Origin: Mrakia gelida
Taxonomy: Eukaryota; Basidiomycota; Tremellomycetes; Cystofilobasidiales; Mrakiaceae
Direction: 5' to 3'
Length of the DNA stretch: 64,000 bases
Assembly: GCA_024345305.1 (NCBI GenBank)
Contig: BRON01000015.1
Span: forward strand, 248,001 to 312,000
A program made the position numbers and the translations under genes. The notes below the pieces were generated by a model. That model had not been told where the DNA came from. It was given only the letters and a program-made list of their open reading frames with translations, and made no database searches. Positions 33,572 to 46,028 of the stretch are shown here, piece after piece (positions within the stretch are counted from its first letter, which is position 1; every line of letters starts with the position of its first letter).

Positions 33572-35164
33572 TCAAGCCATCTTCTCGACCAAGAACCTCT
33601 CAACACCTCTAAACACATCCTCCCACTTCCCTCCAACCTCCAACCTCGCCGTCCCCTCAAATCCGTGATCAACTCCCTCGACCTTCACCAACGTCGTCTC
33701 GACCCCCTCAACCTCTCTCAACCTCTCCTGCGCCCACTCCGACTCCTCAACCTGCACCAACGTATCCGAGGCTCCGTGAACGAAGTAGCTGGGAGGGTAG
33801 ACTCCTCCGACGGGGGTGTTCCTCCCAACCATCGGGCTCATCAACGCCTTCACCTCCTCCTGCTTCCCGACGGCCTTGAGGACTTGATCCGCGTCCTCAG
33901 CGTCGACGGGATCGTTCTTGCCGAGTCCAGCGAACTCCTCAATGCCCTTTCCGACGAAGAGATCGGCTGCTGTGCCTCGCTCGAGAGTCCAGTCGCAGAG
34001 CCTGCGGGAAAAAGGAACGAGGAAGAAGAGAACGGAATGTGTCGCGTCAGTTTTTGTAGTTCTTCTTCTTCTTCATCGCCGCGTTCTCCTCAAGACTCGC
34101 TGCTGCGTTCTCGAGCAGTAGCAGAGAGTTTGATGAAGGCAGTCAATACTCACATTCCACGGTAGCCAGCAGCTCCTTCCTTCTCGAGCTCGCGTTTGAC
34201 GGCAGGCTCGATGAAGGGAGTTCCAGAGAGGATCGGACCGTGCCAGGACGCGAGGAAGAGTCGATGAGCGGTCTTCATGTAGATGGGAGTGAGGCCGAAG
34301 GATGGGAGGGAAGGAGTAGGAGTGGGCTGTTTGACTTCGGAGGTTGGGAGGACCGGGAGTTGGATGGGTTGTCGAACGAAGTTAAAGAGGAGGCGATGGA
34401 CGTAGGTGAAGAGGGAGGAGAGGAGGGTGAAAGGGTTGAGGGTGAATCCGATGGTCGAAGGAGTGGCGGAGATGGTGGTGACTGGTCGACGAGCAGTAGA
34501 GTACCAAGGGGAGGTGAAAGGACGCGTCGCGGGGTAGAGGAGGACGAGCGCGACGGGAGGTGGGAGATGCTTGGGGAGATTGAAGGGAAGGACGAGCGAG
34601 AGGAAACTTCCTACACGAGTGAGAGAGAAGAGGAGAGGTCAGATCTCTTATCGTCTCGGTTCACTATCTCGGACGAAAGACCCAATGAAAAACAAGCGAA
34701 GGGAAACAAGACGTACCTGCTGAAAACCCAATCAACGAAACCCTGGCCGCATCCAGCTTAATCCCCTCCACTCCAGTAGCTTCCAAAGCCTTCTCCAGCT
34801 CCCCACCTAAGCTGAACTCGTAAGCAGCGACGATATCTCTCAGAGAATCCGCGACATCAGCCCCTCCACCGGCCTTGCCCGTCTTCCCTCCTCCCACGAG
34901 AAGACGATAATCAGGAGCGACGACGACGTATCCCTGCTCCCTAGCGATGTCGAAAGTCCAAGGCGAGATGGAGGTCCTATCGTAAGCGACGAAGCCACCC
35001 ATGTGAAGAGCGATGAGGACCTTCAGGGGCGAGGAAGGCGAGTAGGAGGTTGCGGACGGAGGGAGCGGAGGAAGGTAGACGTCGAGCTGGAGAGGGACTG
35101 GATCTTGGGAGGATTCGATGGTTTTGTAGGTGAAGGTGAGGGGAGGGGGGATGGCGACGACCAT
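33572..35164 (-). CDS. Alpha/beta hydrolase of the HSL (Abhydrolase_3) type
   Basis: A serine esterase or lipase-like enzyme. Start MVVAIPPPLTFTYKTI at 35164. The oxyanion-hole motif is ALHMGGF (HxGG), followed by VVAPDYRLLVGGG. The nucleophile elbow GFSAGSF is split by an intron after GFSAG. The acid is in YFVHGASDTLVQV and the catalytic histidine in VEGVDHGFEG. The protein ends GVERFLVEKMA, TGA at 33574-33572. Three coding exons, all frames joining. The middle exon has a long insertion between nucleophile and acid (LLFNFVRQPIQLPVL and surroundings), probably a cap or membrane-facing segment. A 73-nt intron (35175-35247) lies in the 5' leader. The HSL-type class covers steryl-acetyl hydrolases and other small-ester hydrolases; substrate cannot be told. 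Confidence 0.85.
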
Positions 35165-36040
35165 GTTGATCGACCTGAAGCAAAGATGAAGAGGTGGGCG
35201 TGAGAGGGAGAACATAGAGGAGGGCGAACGAATCCATCAAAGCTCACCTTCGGAAATCGAGAGTCGCATCGCCGAGGTTCCGCTTCCCTGGCGACGAGAA
35301 AGGCGTTCAGCAACGGCGCTCTTTCGTCTTCTCCACGTTCCGATAAGCTCGCTAGAAAGTTTCGGAGACCGACGAGCATGGTGCGAGAGAGGCGGAAGCG
35401 ACGGCTCGTCAAGAAGAGTGCGAAGAAGAGGAGTGAACCGAGGGAGGGTAGGGAGGTTGCTTCCTCTCGGGGGAGGCATTTTGATGTCTGCTTTCCGTTC
35501 AAAAAAGGCGAAGGTCGGTCAGGATAATGCTCGCTCGACGAAAGCGAGCTTAAGGAGGACGAAAGAAGCAGAGGGCAGGGCAGGAAGATCGGGTCGAGCT
35601 CACCTTCTCGTCTTCAAGGGGGCCTCGCTTCCTCTCCAACTGCAAATCGACCTCTTCTATCAAGGTCACCGAGTCTTCTCCAAAAGGAGACCCGTCGTCC
35701 TCGAGAGAAACTAGCTAGAGGCTTGAAACTGGCGGAGCTGCTGGATTGCGAGCGAGGAGGGAGGAAGGAGGGGGGAGACGAGCTCACACGAACGAAGCTC
35801 TTTCTTCACCAGCTCGAACGAAGCCCTCCTGGAGATCTCTACACGCCGACGCTGCGAATCTTGGAACCATCATCAACCCACATCAAGCTTGAACTCTCTT
35901 TGGGAGTCAGGGACAATGGGAGGTGAGAATGAAGTGATCAAAGGGACTTCCAAGGTCTCCTTCAGCCTTGTCCGTCCCTTTGTTCTTTCACCCTCACCGT
36001 CGACCTTCTCCTCCTCTCTCCCTCCCTCCTCCTCATCAGC
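35165..36040. promoter_or_regulatory. Divergent promoter region with a leader intron and upstream ORF
   Basis: 876 bp between the hydrolase and F-box starts. On the minus strand a leader intron at 35175-35247 (donor GTGAGC, acceptor TTCAG) is clear. The spliced leader would carry an upstream ORF starting at 35479 (MPPPRGSNLPTLPR) that is out of frame with the hydrolase. Splice-like signals on the plus strand (35600-35930) may mark leader exons of the F-box gene. No other gene was recognised. Confidence 0.45.
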
Positions 36041-37863
36041 ATGGTCGTCACTACTCCATCATGGGTCTCAAAGCTCGAGCTCGCTCTTGTCCTTCTCCGT
36101 CAAGACAACTTCGACGAAGCCCTGACTCTTTTCGACAAGTGAGCTCGACCTCTCCTCCCCCTTTGCTCGTTCGTCCTTCTTCGCTGCCCATGCCTTCGCT
36201 GACCGTCCTCGCTTCCCTTTACAGATACGACAATCTAAAGGATCGGAGTTCGAGATTCTCGCTCCTAGAAGCTTAGTGCTTAAGAGGCTTCGGGAGCAAC
36301 AGCTCGTCGTCGGCGACAAGAGATCGGTAGGGAGGAGGACTCGTCGAGACGCGTCTCCCACAGTAATGGAGAAGGGGATAGCGAAGTCTTTGCAGGTTCG
36401 TGGATGCTACCCTTCCTCAGCAACAAGACTAAGGTCGGTGATGTAGGTTCGGACAGCTGTACTGACCTCCTCGTCTGCTTTCACACGTCGTGTTCCCCTC
36501 TCCTCAGAAACCATCTCAACTCTTTCAGTTCCTCTCTGAACTCCCACTCAAACTACAACTCTCTACCCTCTCCAAACCCTCCGCTACCTCTCGCAACATC
36601 CCGCTCGAGAAAGCGCACTCCCTCCTCGCTCTCGAACGGGAACGCGACGGTCGTAACTTCATCGACAGACTGGCTCCCGAACTCCTCTGCCTGATCGCGG
36701 CTCAAGTCACCCTCGGAGACCTCGTCGATGAGAAGTTCGGACCCAAGAGGGAACAGGACCTCGAGCGGGCTCCGTTCATCCTCGCCGCCGTCTCGCGTCG
36801 ATGGAGGTCCGTCTTCCTCAACAACTCGTCGCTCTGGGGCAACCTCCAGCTCAAATGCGAGGACGGCGAAGGGAAGGTCGTATATATGCTGGAGAAGGGG
36901 CCATTGAAGACGGTCAAGCTGGGAGGATATGTGGGGGGAGTGGAAGGCTGGTCGCGTTCGACCAGTTTTTTGAAGGGTCGTTTGGGAGGGACGACGGAAC
37001 TGGAATGCCCAATCGACGATACCGCAACCCTCGAGCAGTTTTGGGAGCTCTGGACGACCGATAACTTCTCCCTTACCCATCTCTGGCTCTCCTACGAGGA
37101 CCTCGACAGGTTCAGGCATTATCGCCCCGGCGGTCCCCTCATCCGTGCCCTCAACCATTCCCCACAACCCTCTCCCCCTCCCGCTCACCTCAACCTCGCC
37201 TCCCTCACTCACCTCAGCTTCTACACATTCGACTTCGACAGAAAGTCCTCCCTCCTTCCTCTCCTCAATCAAACTCGCAACCTCCAAAGCCTCGAGTTCT
37301 CCCAATGTCACGTCAACTTCTCTCTCCCCAAATCCTCCCATTCTCACCCAACCGTCGTCCACCTTCCCAACCTTCTCAAACTCGACATCGGAGGATACTG
37401 GCCAACATCTTTCCTCCAACCTGGACGTACCTGCTTCGTCCTCCCGAAGCTGGAGGAGCTCGCCGTCAAGATCCACGACGAGGACGAGATGCCTTTGGAC
37501 CTACTCCTCTTCCCTCCCTCGCCTCACCCCCCAAACACTTCCAACCTCCGCACCCTCGACCTCTCGTTCTCGGACAGACTAGATCAAAAGGTCCTGGAGC
37601 AACAACTTCCTCAACTCCACGCTCTACGGCACCTCAGTCTCGACTCGAAGTACCTCAAGGCCTCGACGATCGAGCGACTCGTTTGGAAGGAGGGAGGAGG
37701 AGGTGGATCATGTTGTCCGCTCTTGGAGGAGGTTGAGATTAGAAGGGGAGGGGAATATGTCCAGGACGAGCTTCTTCGGGTGGTCGAGTCAAGGAGGAAG
37801 GGGTCTGAGGCGGGCGAGTGCGTTGTGTGCCATTCAGGACGGGAAAGGGATGAAGAGGAGTGA
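36041..37863 (+). CDS. F-box/LRR-like protein, paralogue of 58668-60629, with a 1-nt lesion at exon 1
   Basis: Exon 1 (36041-36138) encodes WVSKLELALVLLRQDNFDEA, which matches the N-terminus of the 58.7 kb paralogue. Exon 2 encodes SEFEILAPRSLVLKRLREQQ, and exon 3 carries the F-box-like region and LRRs (EKAHSLLALERERDGRNFID, LAPELLCLIAAQ, FILAAVSRRWRSVFLNNSSL, LRTLDLSFSDRL). Stop TGA at 37861-37863. The paralogue's exon 1 ends GACGAG|GTGAGC, phase 0. Here it ends GACAA|GTGAGC, so one base is missing and splicing leads to an early stop. A second ATG at 36061 in another frame joins exon 2 in frame, so a protein lacking the N-terminal helical block remains possible. Expected role: substrate receptor of an SCF-type ubiquitin ligase. 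Confidence 0.7.
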
Positions 37864-38847
37864 TTCGACGGGAAGGGAGGCAACCAGTTCCAGAGACGAG
37901 AGGAGGATCTGTTATAAAGGTGTAGAAACGTGTCTTCATCTATCGTTATCGTGTTGTGTCGCCTCGAGATTGCTTTGCTTTTGATTTGCTTCGACTCGCT
38001 TCGGTCTTTCGATCCCGTCTTAGCCTTTTTCCTTCTGCTTATCCATCTAAAGATAGTAATTTGTAGCACCTTTCCTGATATCTCTCTTGTCAGGAAAAGA
38101 AACCAGCTGGTCTGTCGTCCTCGACGTTTCGAAAGTCGCGTCGCGTCGAGTCGACGCGATCTCTCTCGCCTCCTTCCTCCATCTCCAGCTCCCTTCCACC
38201 GAGCTCGCCTCATCTCCCACATTCTCTCAGTCGTCTTCTCCTCCATCTTCATCTTCCCTCTGCGATGATTGTGCGACCCAAACAGCGTCCCCTCGCCTTC
38301 CTCCTCCCCATCTCGCTTCCACTTCCCTCCTCCCCTCCTTCCCATCCCTTTCCCTTCTCCGAAATCAACAAAAAGCAGAATGAACATCCTCATCCTCATC
38401 CTCACTTCCCTCCCTCCCTCCTATCACCCACTCAACCGGAAACGAAAACGAAAGGAAAAGAAGTCTATACAACGGATTCAAGAACGAGAAACGGAGAAAT
38501 CAAAGTGCACAACGACGCGAAACGAAACACCCTGGAGAAACGAGAACGAGAACGAGAACGAGAGGACGAAAAAGGCTGAGACACACGAGAGACGAGAGGA
38601 GGCATAAACACGAACGAGAACCGAGTGTAGGTAGGAGGAATGAGACAACGAGGCACAGGGAGACGAGGCGAGACGAGACGAGCGAGAAGGGAAGAGGATT
38701 AGGGGTTTGTAAGGTAGATAGGTGGGGTGGGTCGTACATCAGGGAAGGGAAGGGAAGGAAAGGGAGATAAAGGGAGCGAGGCATGCAAAAACGAACAACG
38801 AAACGAACGGAACGAGAGGGAGGTTTGGTTCCGACGCGACTCGACTC
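37864..38847. other. Long intergenic region between convergent genes
   Basis: 984 bp between two stops. It includes a T-rich 3' UTR-like part (37910-38060), a pyrimidine-rich part (38180-38360) and a purine-rich part (38440-38800) with a short tandem hexamer (ACGAGA, about four copies near 38540-38566). Open frames here are compositional. No gene is supported. Confidence 0.45.
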
Positions 38848-41800
38848 TCATCGATGCTCCCCCCCATGAATCCCCAACCCAGCCTTCGTATCCGAATCCA
38901 GCGTCTCGAGCAAGCTATTCAGCTGATTCGTCTCGGATGCTCTCCTCGGTCGTTTGGTCGTCAACGAGGTCGAGGCCTGTCCTCCGAGGTACGACGAAGA
39001 CGAGTTCGGGTTTCCGGACTTGGGTTTGCTGCTTGGGATGGACACTGGTTGGACGCTTGTCTTTCGGATGAGTCCGTTCGAAGAGGGAGGAGGAAGGTTG
39101 GATGAGGAGGGTGTGGATGAGGAGGAGGTGGTGGGTTCTTTGGGGTTGATTCGATTTCGTTTCTTGATGACGTCCGTTTTGAGGGAGAGAGGTCGGACGA
39201 CTCCGTGCAGTTTCTGAGGGAGCGAAGAGGGAGGAGAGAGGAGGTTAGTATCGGAGGAGATGAAGGGGAGGAGGAGGAAGGAGGGAGAGTGGGACGAACG
39301 TAGAAGAGACCACAGGCCTGCGAGGGAAAGAAGAGGAGAGGAGGGAAGGGAATCGAAGTCGCGTCAGTTTTCGTTTTCATCTTCGTTCTCGACCTCCAAC
39401 CTCCCCACAAGCTTCGAATCAAAGACGAAGAAACGAGCACTCACATTACACAACGGGTTCCCATCCGGATCCCTCCTCCAGAGCGGCGTATTCGTCGTAT
39501 GGCAGTTCGAGCACACCGTCGGCGTCTCCCCATTGTTCTGACTCGCGTTCGACCCCGACCCTTCAGGCGTCGTCGTCTCGCTCTTCGGCGTCGTCGCCGG
39601 CGTCGAGTTCTTCGAGCTCGGTCGATGCTGCTTCGATCCTGCCTGACCGTTCGATCCGCTGACCGTTCGCTGCTGCTGGCTCATCAGCGGTCCTCCGAGC
39701 GCTCCTGATCCCGAACTGGCGAGCGAGCTCATTCCGTTCATTCCGACGAGGTTGGGTGAGCTCGTGGAGCGAGAGGGGCCTGCTGAAGAGGAGGCTTGAG
39801 AGGAGTGCTTCTTTTTCGAGGAGGAGGAGGTCGAGATGGGATGAGGGTGGTAGGCGGAGGAGGACGAAGCGGAGACGAGTCCTGGTCGAGCGATCGGTCG
39901 CTTCGAGTTGGAGAGGAGAGGTTGGGGAGCTGAGTGTTGATGAGGAGAGTTCTGGTGAGGCGAGTTGGCTGGGGAGGAGTAGGAGGGACTGAGAACCGCT
40001 CCGCTTCCGTTCGGGGAGGGACCTCCTGGCGATGGACCTGATCCGAGGACCTGAGTCGGGTTGATGGTAGCAAAGGGACTCGACGACGACGAGGCTGCGT
40101 TGGCAGTGTAGAAGAGATTCATGAGACTCTCCATGTCTGCTGCTGAGGTCGAAGATCCGTTGCTCGACTCGAACGAGGAGGCTGCCGAGGCGATGAAGGC
40201 GGCTGCGTCGGTTGCTGGAGAGGTAACGACCGACTGGAACGCCGACGAGTACCCTGGAGACGGGTGCTGGGAGATGGGAGTGGTCGAGGAGGAAGCGGAG
40301 TTGATGTTGAACCAATCTGCGACCGCATCTTCCTCCGTTCGAGGAGTGCTGTCCTGAACCGTCTGAGGCGACGCCGACTGTCCTCCCACTGTCGATTCCG
40401 AGGGTCCTGGAGTCGAGTCGCTAGCAGCGTTGATGTCGAAGAAGGCGTCGTAGTTTCCATTCGAGTGACCAGCTTCGGAACCTTGACCGTTGGGGAACTG
40501 GAAGGTGAAGTGGGAGGAGGGGAAGGACGATCCGTCGTCGTCGAAGCGGGAAGTCTCGTCGTTGGGTTCCGTGGACATCTCGGACGCGTAGACGGGTTCT
40601 CCTTTAGCGTTGGCTTCGGCTGGTCGCTTCTGACCCTGGGAGAGAGGAAGAAAAGAAGAAGAGCGAGAGGAGAGGGAGTCAGTCGCGTCGTTTTCGAAAC
40701 GTCATCTCGACCTCGCCTTTTCGAACTCGAGCGACAACTCGACTTCGTCTCCCCGGACTCGAGCAACAAGCTGGAAAACAAAACTCACCAGCAAACTCGA
40801 CTTCTTCTCCTCCAACGAGCTTCCATTCTTCGACTTCTTCCCCCCTCCAAACCCGAACTCCAACCCATCCGACGTCGTCGCAGCTCCTCCTCCTCCTCCC
40901 TTCGTCATCTGCAGCCCACCCAGCATGTTCAACCTCTCCCATCCAATCCTCGATCCCGATCCAAGCGAGTTGAGCGATCCCCCTATCGAAGCAGGGTACT
41001 GATCGAACAGCGACGTCGCTCGAACCGCGTCCTCGTACGCCGACGTGTGAGATCCCGACGCGAAGTGCTGAGAAGGGTAAGCTCCAGGTCCCGAGAACGC
41101 GACGTCTCCCGCTCCTCCTCCTCCTCCTCCAGATCCATTGTTGTAGAGCGAGAAGTTCCTTCCTCCAAGAGTGTGCATCGACTGATGACCTCCGTTGTGG
41201 TGATAGGGGTCGAAGGAGCCTCCGAGGTGATGAGGAATGGGGATGGATTGGGAACCTCCGGAGTTGAGGGAGGAGGGTTGAGGAGTGACTTGACGACGGT
41301 TCCATTCGGTAGGATCGGTGTTGAGGTAGTCGAGAGCTCCGATGAGAGCGTGGGAGTGAGCTTCGTTGTGCTCGTACTCGGGGAAGGGGGCTCGAGAGCG
41401 GGAGCGGGAGGCGGCTCGCCAGTCCATCGACATTCGAGATCGAGATCGACTCTTTGCTCGCCAATCCATGATGTCGGGATCCCTGAGAACGTCGAAAGGA
41501 TGACGATCAGTAAGGGAAAGCTCCTTCGAAGCGAAAGCGGAAAGAGAAGGGACTCACTCGGGGTTGACAGCGTACGCGTTGAACCCAACGACTCTCGACG
41601 TCCTTCCTCTCCTTCCCCTCGCCTCCTCCTCGACAGGAAGATCTCCAAACCTATCTGTCTCCTTCCCGTTCAAGCTAGCAGCTCCCTGACTTCCACTCCC
41701 ACTCCCACTTGCGCTCCCCAGCATCTCAGGAACCAGGAAGCTCGCCAGATCGCCCTCGTCCTCCTTCTCCTTCCTTAACCTCGACTTCTCCTCCTCTTCC

Positions 41801-44244
41801 GCAACGAACAGAGCCGACTCGAGATCTGCCGTCTCGGTGGCTCGAGCTGCTGCTGCTGCCGCCGCCGCTGCTGCCTCGGCTGCCTCCTTCTTCTTGAGGG
41901 TCATGGCCATCATCCTCCAGGTGAGGTTCTCCATCCGTTGACCGTTCGGGAGCTCGGCTCGTTGCTTCGAGTACATCTTCCAGACCTGCGTCGCGAGAGG
42001 ATCGTTCTTGGCGAGGTGATCTTCGGGGGAGAGGGAGGAGGAAGCTTCGCCGGTGGGAGTGGTGGATTCTCGAGCTGCTCGACTGATGGTGTTGGTCGGG
42101 GAGGTGGAAGCGGTGGTGGTTCCCGAGTGGTCGTGAGGGGGGGAGATCTCCGAGGTAGGTTGGGGAGTAGCGGAGGGAGAGAAGATTACATCGTTGAGGA
42201 TATCGCTGACGATGTTCTTCTTGTCGAAGCCTATAGGACTCGAGACGCCGACGGTCCCTCCTGGCGTTGCTGGGCCGAACGCTCCCCACCACGACTCCAT
42301 AGGCTGGTTCTGCTGACCTGCTGGTCCCACTCCTGGTGACCGTTGACCTCCTCCAGGCGACATCATCCCTCCTCCGAGACCCATCCCGATTCCCATTCCG
42401 AGTCGGATCGCGAGCGAGAGAGCGTCGTTGTTGGCGAGGTTTCCGTCTCCGAGGTGGGAGAACTGGCCGAGCGAGAAGCCTGGTGGTAACGGAGGGAGGT
42501 TGTTGAGTGCGATGGGAGAGGAAGGGTCGTCGAGGGAGGAGAGAGCCGAGGGGAAGGCGTAGGCGGGGAGGGAAGGGTTCGAGGGAGCGGAGTTGAGGTT
42601 CGAGCTCGAGGGAGTAGGAGGTCGTTGGCTTCGAGGTTTCCGAGGTCGAGTAGAGGGCTGATAGAGACGGGAGAGAAGAGAGAGATAGAGAAAACGAGCG
42701 GGCAAGTCAGTGGCTCGCCTGAAGTCGGGGAACGCGACAGGTCGACCACCCGAGGCGAGAGGCAAGGGAAGGAAGGAGGGAAAGTCAAACTCACTCCTTC
42801 TCCAGGACTTCCAGCATCGCTCGTTCCGTTGCTTCCAGCTCTTCGAAGTCCTCCTGATCCGAATGAGTGAGGAGGAGTAGGGAGAACGGCCGTCATCGTC
42901 GAAGGTCCGAGTTGAGCAGGAGGGTTCGTCGTCGGAGAGGTCGAGATCTGAGGAGACGACGCGCTCGACGAGGGTTGAGATTGCTGCATCCTCCTCGTGA
43001 GAAGGGAGGGTCCAGGGACGGAAGCCTGCATCGCTGGGGATTGAGGTCGAGAGTTGTTGTTGGATAGGGAGTGGTAGGACGAGGAGGGGATTCCAGGACC
43101 GTAAGGGAAGGGTTGTTGCGACGAGTTTCCGTTGGAGGACTGGCGAGAGTGCGAGGAGCTGTGGTGACCGTTCGAGGTAGGGATGGGTTGACCGTTCTGG
43201 AGGTTGGAAGCGAGAGGACCTAAGCTTGCGAGGCTGGCGAGGACGGTTGGGTGAAGAGGGAGGTTCGTCAAGTCTGGAGGAGGTGAAGCGAAGAAGGAAG
43301 CGTTCGAACAACGTCAGCGAACAGAGCTCGTTTCGAAGGCAGAAACTCGAGAAGTATGTATGGGAAGAAGCGACTGACCGAGATTCGCCCAGTCCTGAGT
43401 GAGAGAAGAGAAGTTGATCAGTCAGGAGAAGCTCGTGAAGGAGCGGAGATGAAGAGCAAGCGGAAAGATGAGAGGGTCGACTCACGATTGACCCCATGTT
43501 CGAAGGATCCATCCCACCAAAGTCGGGCATGCCATCCATCCCACTTCCTCCTCCCTCCGCACTACTCCTAGATCCTCCCGTTCCTCCACTGAAGGAGTGG
43601 CCGTCGTAGCTCTGCCCGAACTCCCCTCCTCCTCTCGGAACGCCTCCCATTCCCGACGACGACGAAGACGACTCTCCAGCTCCGTTCCCACCCAAGAACA
43701 TCCCTCCTGTTCCAAAGCCCAACCCAAGCTGATCCAGAGCACCTGACATCATGCCCGTCGTCGATACGGCTCCTCCGTCTCCCGAGGTCGCGCTCCCAAA
43801 GGAAGCTGGAGTGGCTCCGTTGTTGCTCCCGAGAGACTGCGAGAGAGCTGCTGCAAAGGTCTGTTCGAAGGACTGATGCATCCAAGGGGACGCTGGAGGG
43901 TCGAGAGGAGTGGTTGAGCCTGAGGTTGGACGAGACCAGTAGGCGGGGTTTGGACCTGCTGAACCTGAGGAGAAGGAAGGAGGAGGGAAGAGGTGGAGTC
44001 CTTGAGGGTTGTGGCGAGAGGAGGAGGAGTGGGTGGAGGAGTCCTCTCCTACGGGAGCGAGAGGGATGTTGACGCTTGGGCGTTTGGAGTGGGAGGTGGA
44101 CTGGGAGGTGGAGGATGAAGCGGATGGACGACGAGATCCTCGATGTCTCCCCCAGGAAGCTGGTCCTCCCGAGTTTGTGGAAGAGGAGGAGGACGAGGAG
44201 GGTTTGGAGGAGGAAGAGGAGGGATGAGATTGCGGAGCCTCCAT
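38848..44244 (-). CDS. AreA/Gat1-type GATA transcription factor (nitrogen regulator)
   Basis: A positive regulator of nitrogen-catabolite genes in fungi, acting in the nucleus at GATA sites. Start [13 protein letters not shown] at 44244. A long Ser/Gly/Pro-rich N-terminus leads to the conserved AreA N-terminal motif ([20 protein letters not shown], then [14 protein letters not shown]), a poly-alanine run, and [15 protein letters not shown] typical of basidiomycete members. The single C-terminal zinc finger is [20 protein letters not shown], then [17 protein letters not shown], then [13 protein letters not shown], spacing C-X2-C-X17-C-X2-C. Two introns cut inside the finger (after LCN and after LFY). 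The tail ends [15 protein letters not shown] at 38850-38848. At least eight exons. A continuous 896-codon frame at 41554-44244 is misleading: introns such as the one after MGSI are clear. The single finger argues against the two-finger iron-repressor class. Confidence 0.92.
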
Positions 44245-46028
44245 GACGAAGACCGTCGAGCTGGGAGAGCTAGGAGAGGAGAGTCGTTGACGGAAGAAGG
44301 AGGAGAGGGTCGGAGGTGAGGGTAGGGCTGCGGGGGAGGGGAAGGAGGAGGAGGTCGGAGAAAGAAGGGGAGGGAGGGAGGGAGAGGGAAGGAAGGGGAT
44401 CAGTTCGGTGTGGTTGGAGGGTGGAGCGGAAGGAGAATGGAAGCGCGTGGTGCTTCTAGATCAGAAGAATGAAACCTTGATCCGAAGATCGAGGGAAGAG
44501 AGAAGGAGAGACGGAAGCTCGTGAAAGGGTCCGTCCTTCACTTTCCCTCGCCTCCCGTTCCTTTCATCCTTGGGAGAGAAGATAGAACAAAGAACGAGCT
44601 CGTGTTCTGTCGGTCCTTCGCGATGATCTCCCCCTCCTCCCGATGACGGCTCTCCTCTCGTGCCCGCCTCCTGAGCTTGGGATCAAGCCGAGAGGAGGTT
44701 TCAAGGAAGCCAGGAGCGAAGGGAGGGAAGGAAGGAGCCAGAGTCGCCCCGACCAAACACCTTGACTCCTGCTGCCCTCCTTTTTACCCGACACGAAGAT
44801 CTTCCACGAGAGCGCGAGCTCGTCTTCGTTCGCCTCCTCGCGAGGAAGAAGCGTATACGAACGAAGAAGGGAAGGAGAAGAGGAGGACTCACTTGAGTTG
44901 AAGGAGTTGAGGTCGGCCGAGAGAGGAAAGGTGGAGGAGCGAGTCGAGAGAAGGGGAGGGAAGACCTCTGGGATCGTCGGAGGGGAGATCTTCTAGAATC
45001 TACAAGAGATCAAAGCGAAAGGCCGCGGCGTCCTTTGAGTCTGTATGCGTTCGAAAGCGAGATGTACACCGTAGAGGAGGGGGGAGGGACGAGGAAGAGC
45101 GAGGGAGGAGTCAGTCATTCAGCAACGTCTTTCCCTTTCCCTCCCTCCCTCCCTTCGTTCCCTCCTCTTTCTCCAAGACCAGAACAAGCAGGACTCACGG
45201 AACTGGTTCAAAATATACGAGGACGGTCTCCTTATAGCGTTGAGGTTCGCAAGAGTGGGTAGGGGGGCTGTAGTAGAGAAGGAAGCCGTTCAAGGAGAGA
45301 GAGAGAAGCTCGAATTGAAGGCGAGAGCGAGGCGAGCGAGGAAGGGCCAATCGTTTTCTCCCCAGATCCCTCTTACCCCCAAATTCCCCTACGCCACAAA
45401 GAACCGAAAAGAGCGAAAATCTGCCTCTCGAGGGCCTGCTGGAGCTGCTGGGTTGGAGAAAGCAAACGGGCGAGTTTTCAGCCCTCGTGCATACGAAAGA
45501 AGCGAAAGCACGCTCTCGCTCGCGTGCCCTTGCCTTCTTCTGCTTCCCTGAGTTCCTCCGTTCGATTGGTCTTCCGACTTGTTTCTCCATCGATCTCCCC
45601 TCACAAAACGCCCATCTCATCACTGCGTGGGGCAGCACGAACGTCGGCACTCAAAGACAGGACCTCCCGAAACCTTCTTCCGTCTCAAACGAAACCAGCT
45701 CTCGTTCGCTTTCATGGCTCGACGACGCGTCGCTCGCTCGCTCGACCCAACGCAGCACCCCCGGTAGATTCCAGCAGCAGTCCAGCCTCTTCGGGAAAAG
45801 AAACCGAAAAGGGGGAAGTTCTCGTGGAAATTTGACGGAGTTGCTCGAGACAAGACAAGGAGAAAGAAAGGGAGCAGCGACGCGACACGAACCTCTCCCA
45901 AACCGGACCGTTCCTTCCCTGCTGTTTGTTTTCGCTTCTGTAGCTCGTCTCGGATCTACACAGGCTATCTCTTTTCCCGAAGCCTCTCCCGCTCACCCTC
46001 CCTCACACAGCAAAACATCCGAACGCGT
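44245..46028. promoter_or_regulatory. Long upstream region of the GATA gene with leader introns
   Basis: 1.78 kb between the GATA start and the TBC stop, transcribed in part as the GATA 5' leader. A probable leader intron runs from about 45198 (donor GTGAGTCC on the minus strand, branch CTGACTCC near 45110) to about 45044 (acceptor CATACAG). Another donor (GTGAGTCC) is at 44893. Purine-rich runs fill 44250-44560. No other coding gene was recognised. Long intron-bearing leaders suggest translational or splicing control, which is inference. Confidence 0.45.

Noticed and set aside
34240..34761. A 173-codon plus-strand ORF
   Set aside because: It is a shadow of the hydrolase middle exon on the opposite strand, with Glu/Gly-rich composition typical of antisense frames here.
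38380..38620. ACGAGA hexamer tract as a functional repeat
   Set aside because: Only about four units in a broadly purine-rich 3' region. Best explained as low-complexity sequence.
41554..44244. A single intronless 896-codon ORF for the GATA factor N-terminus
   Set aside because: It includes intron sequence with GTGAGT donors and CTGAC branch points. Splicing gives better sequence ([17 protein letters not shown]) and normal composition.
38848..44244. GATA factor as iron repressor controlling the nearby transporter
   Set aside because: It has one GATA finger plus the AreA N-terminal motif. Iron repressors of the SreA/Urbs1/Cir1 class have different cysteine-rich architecture.
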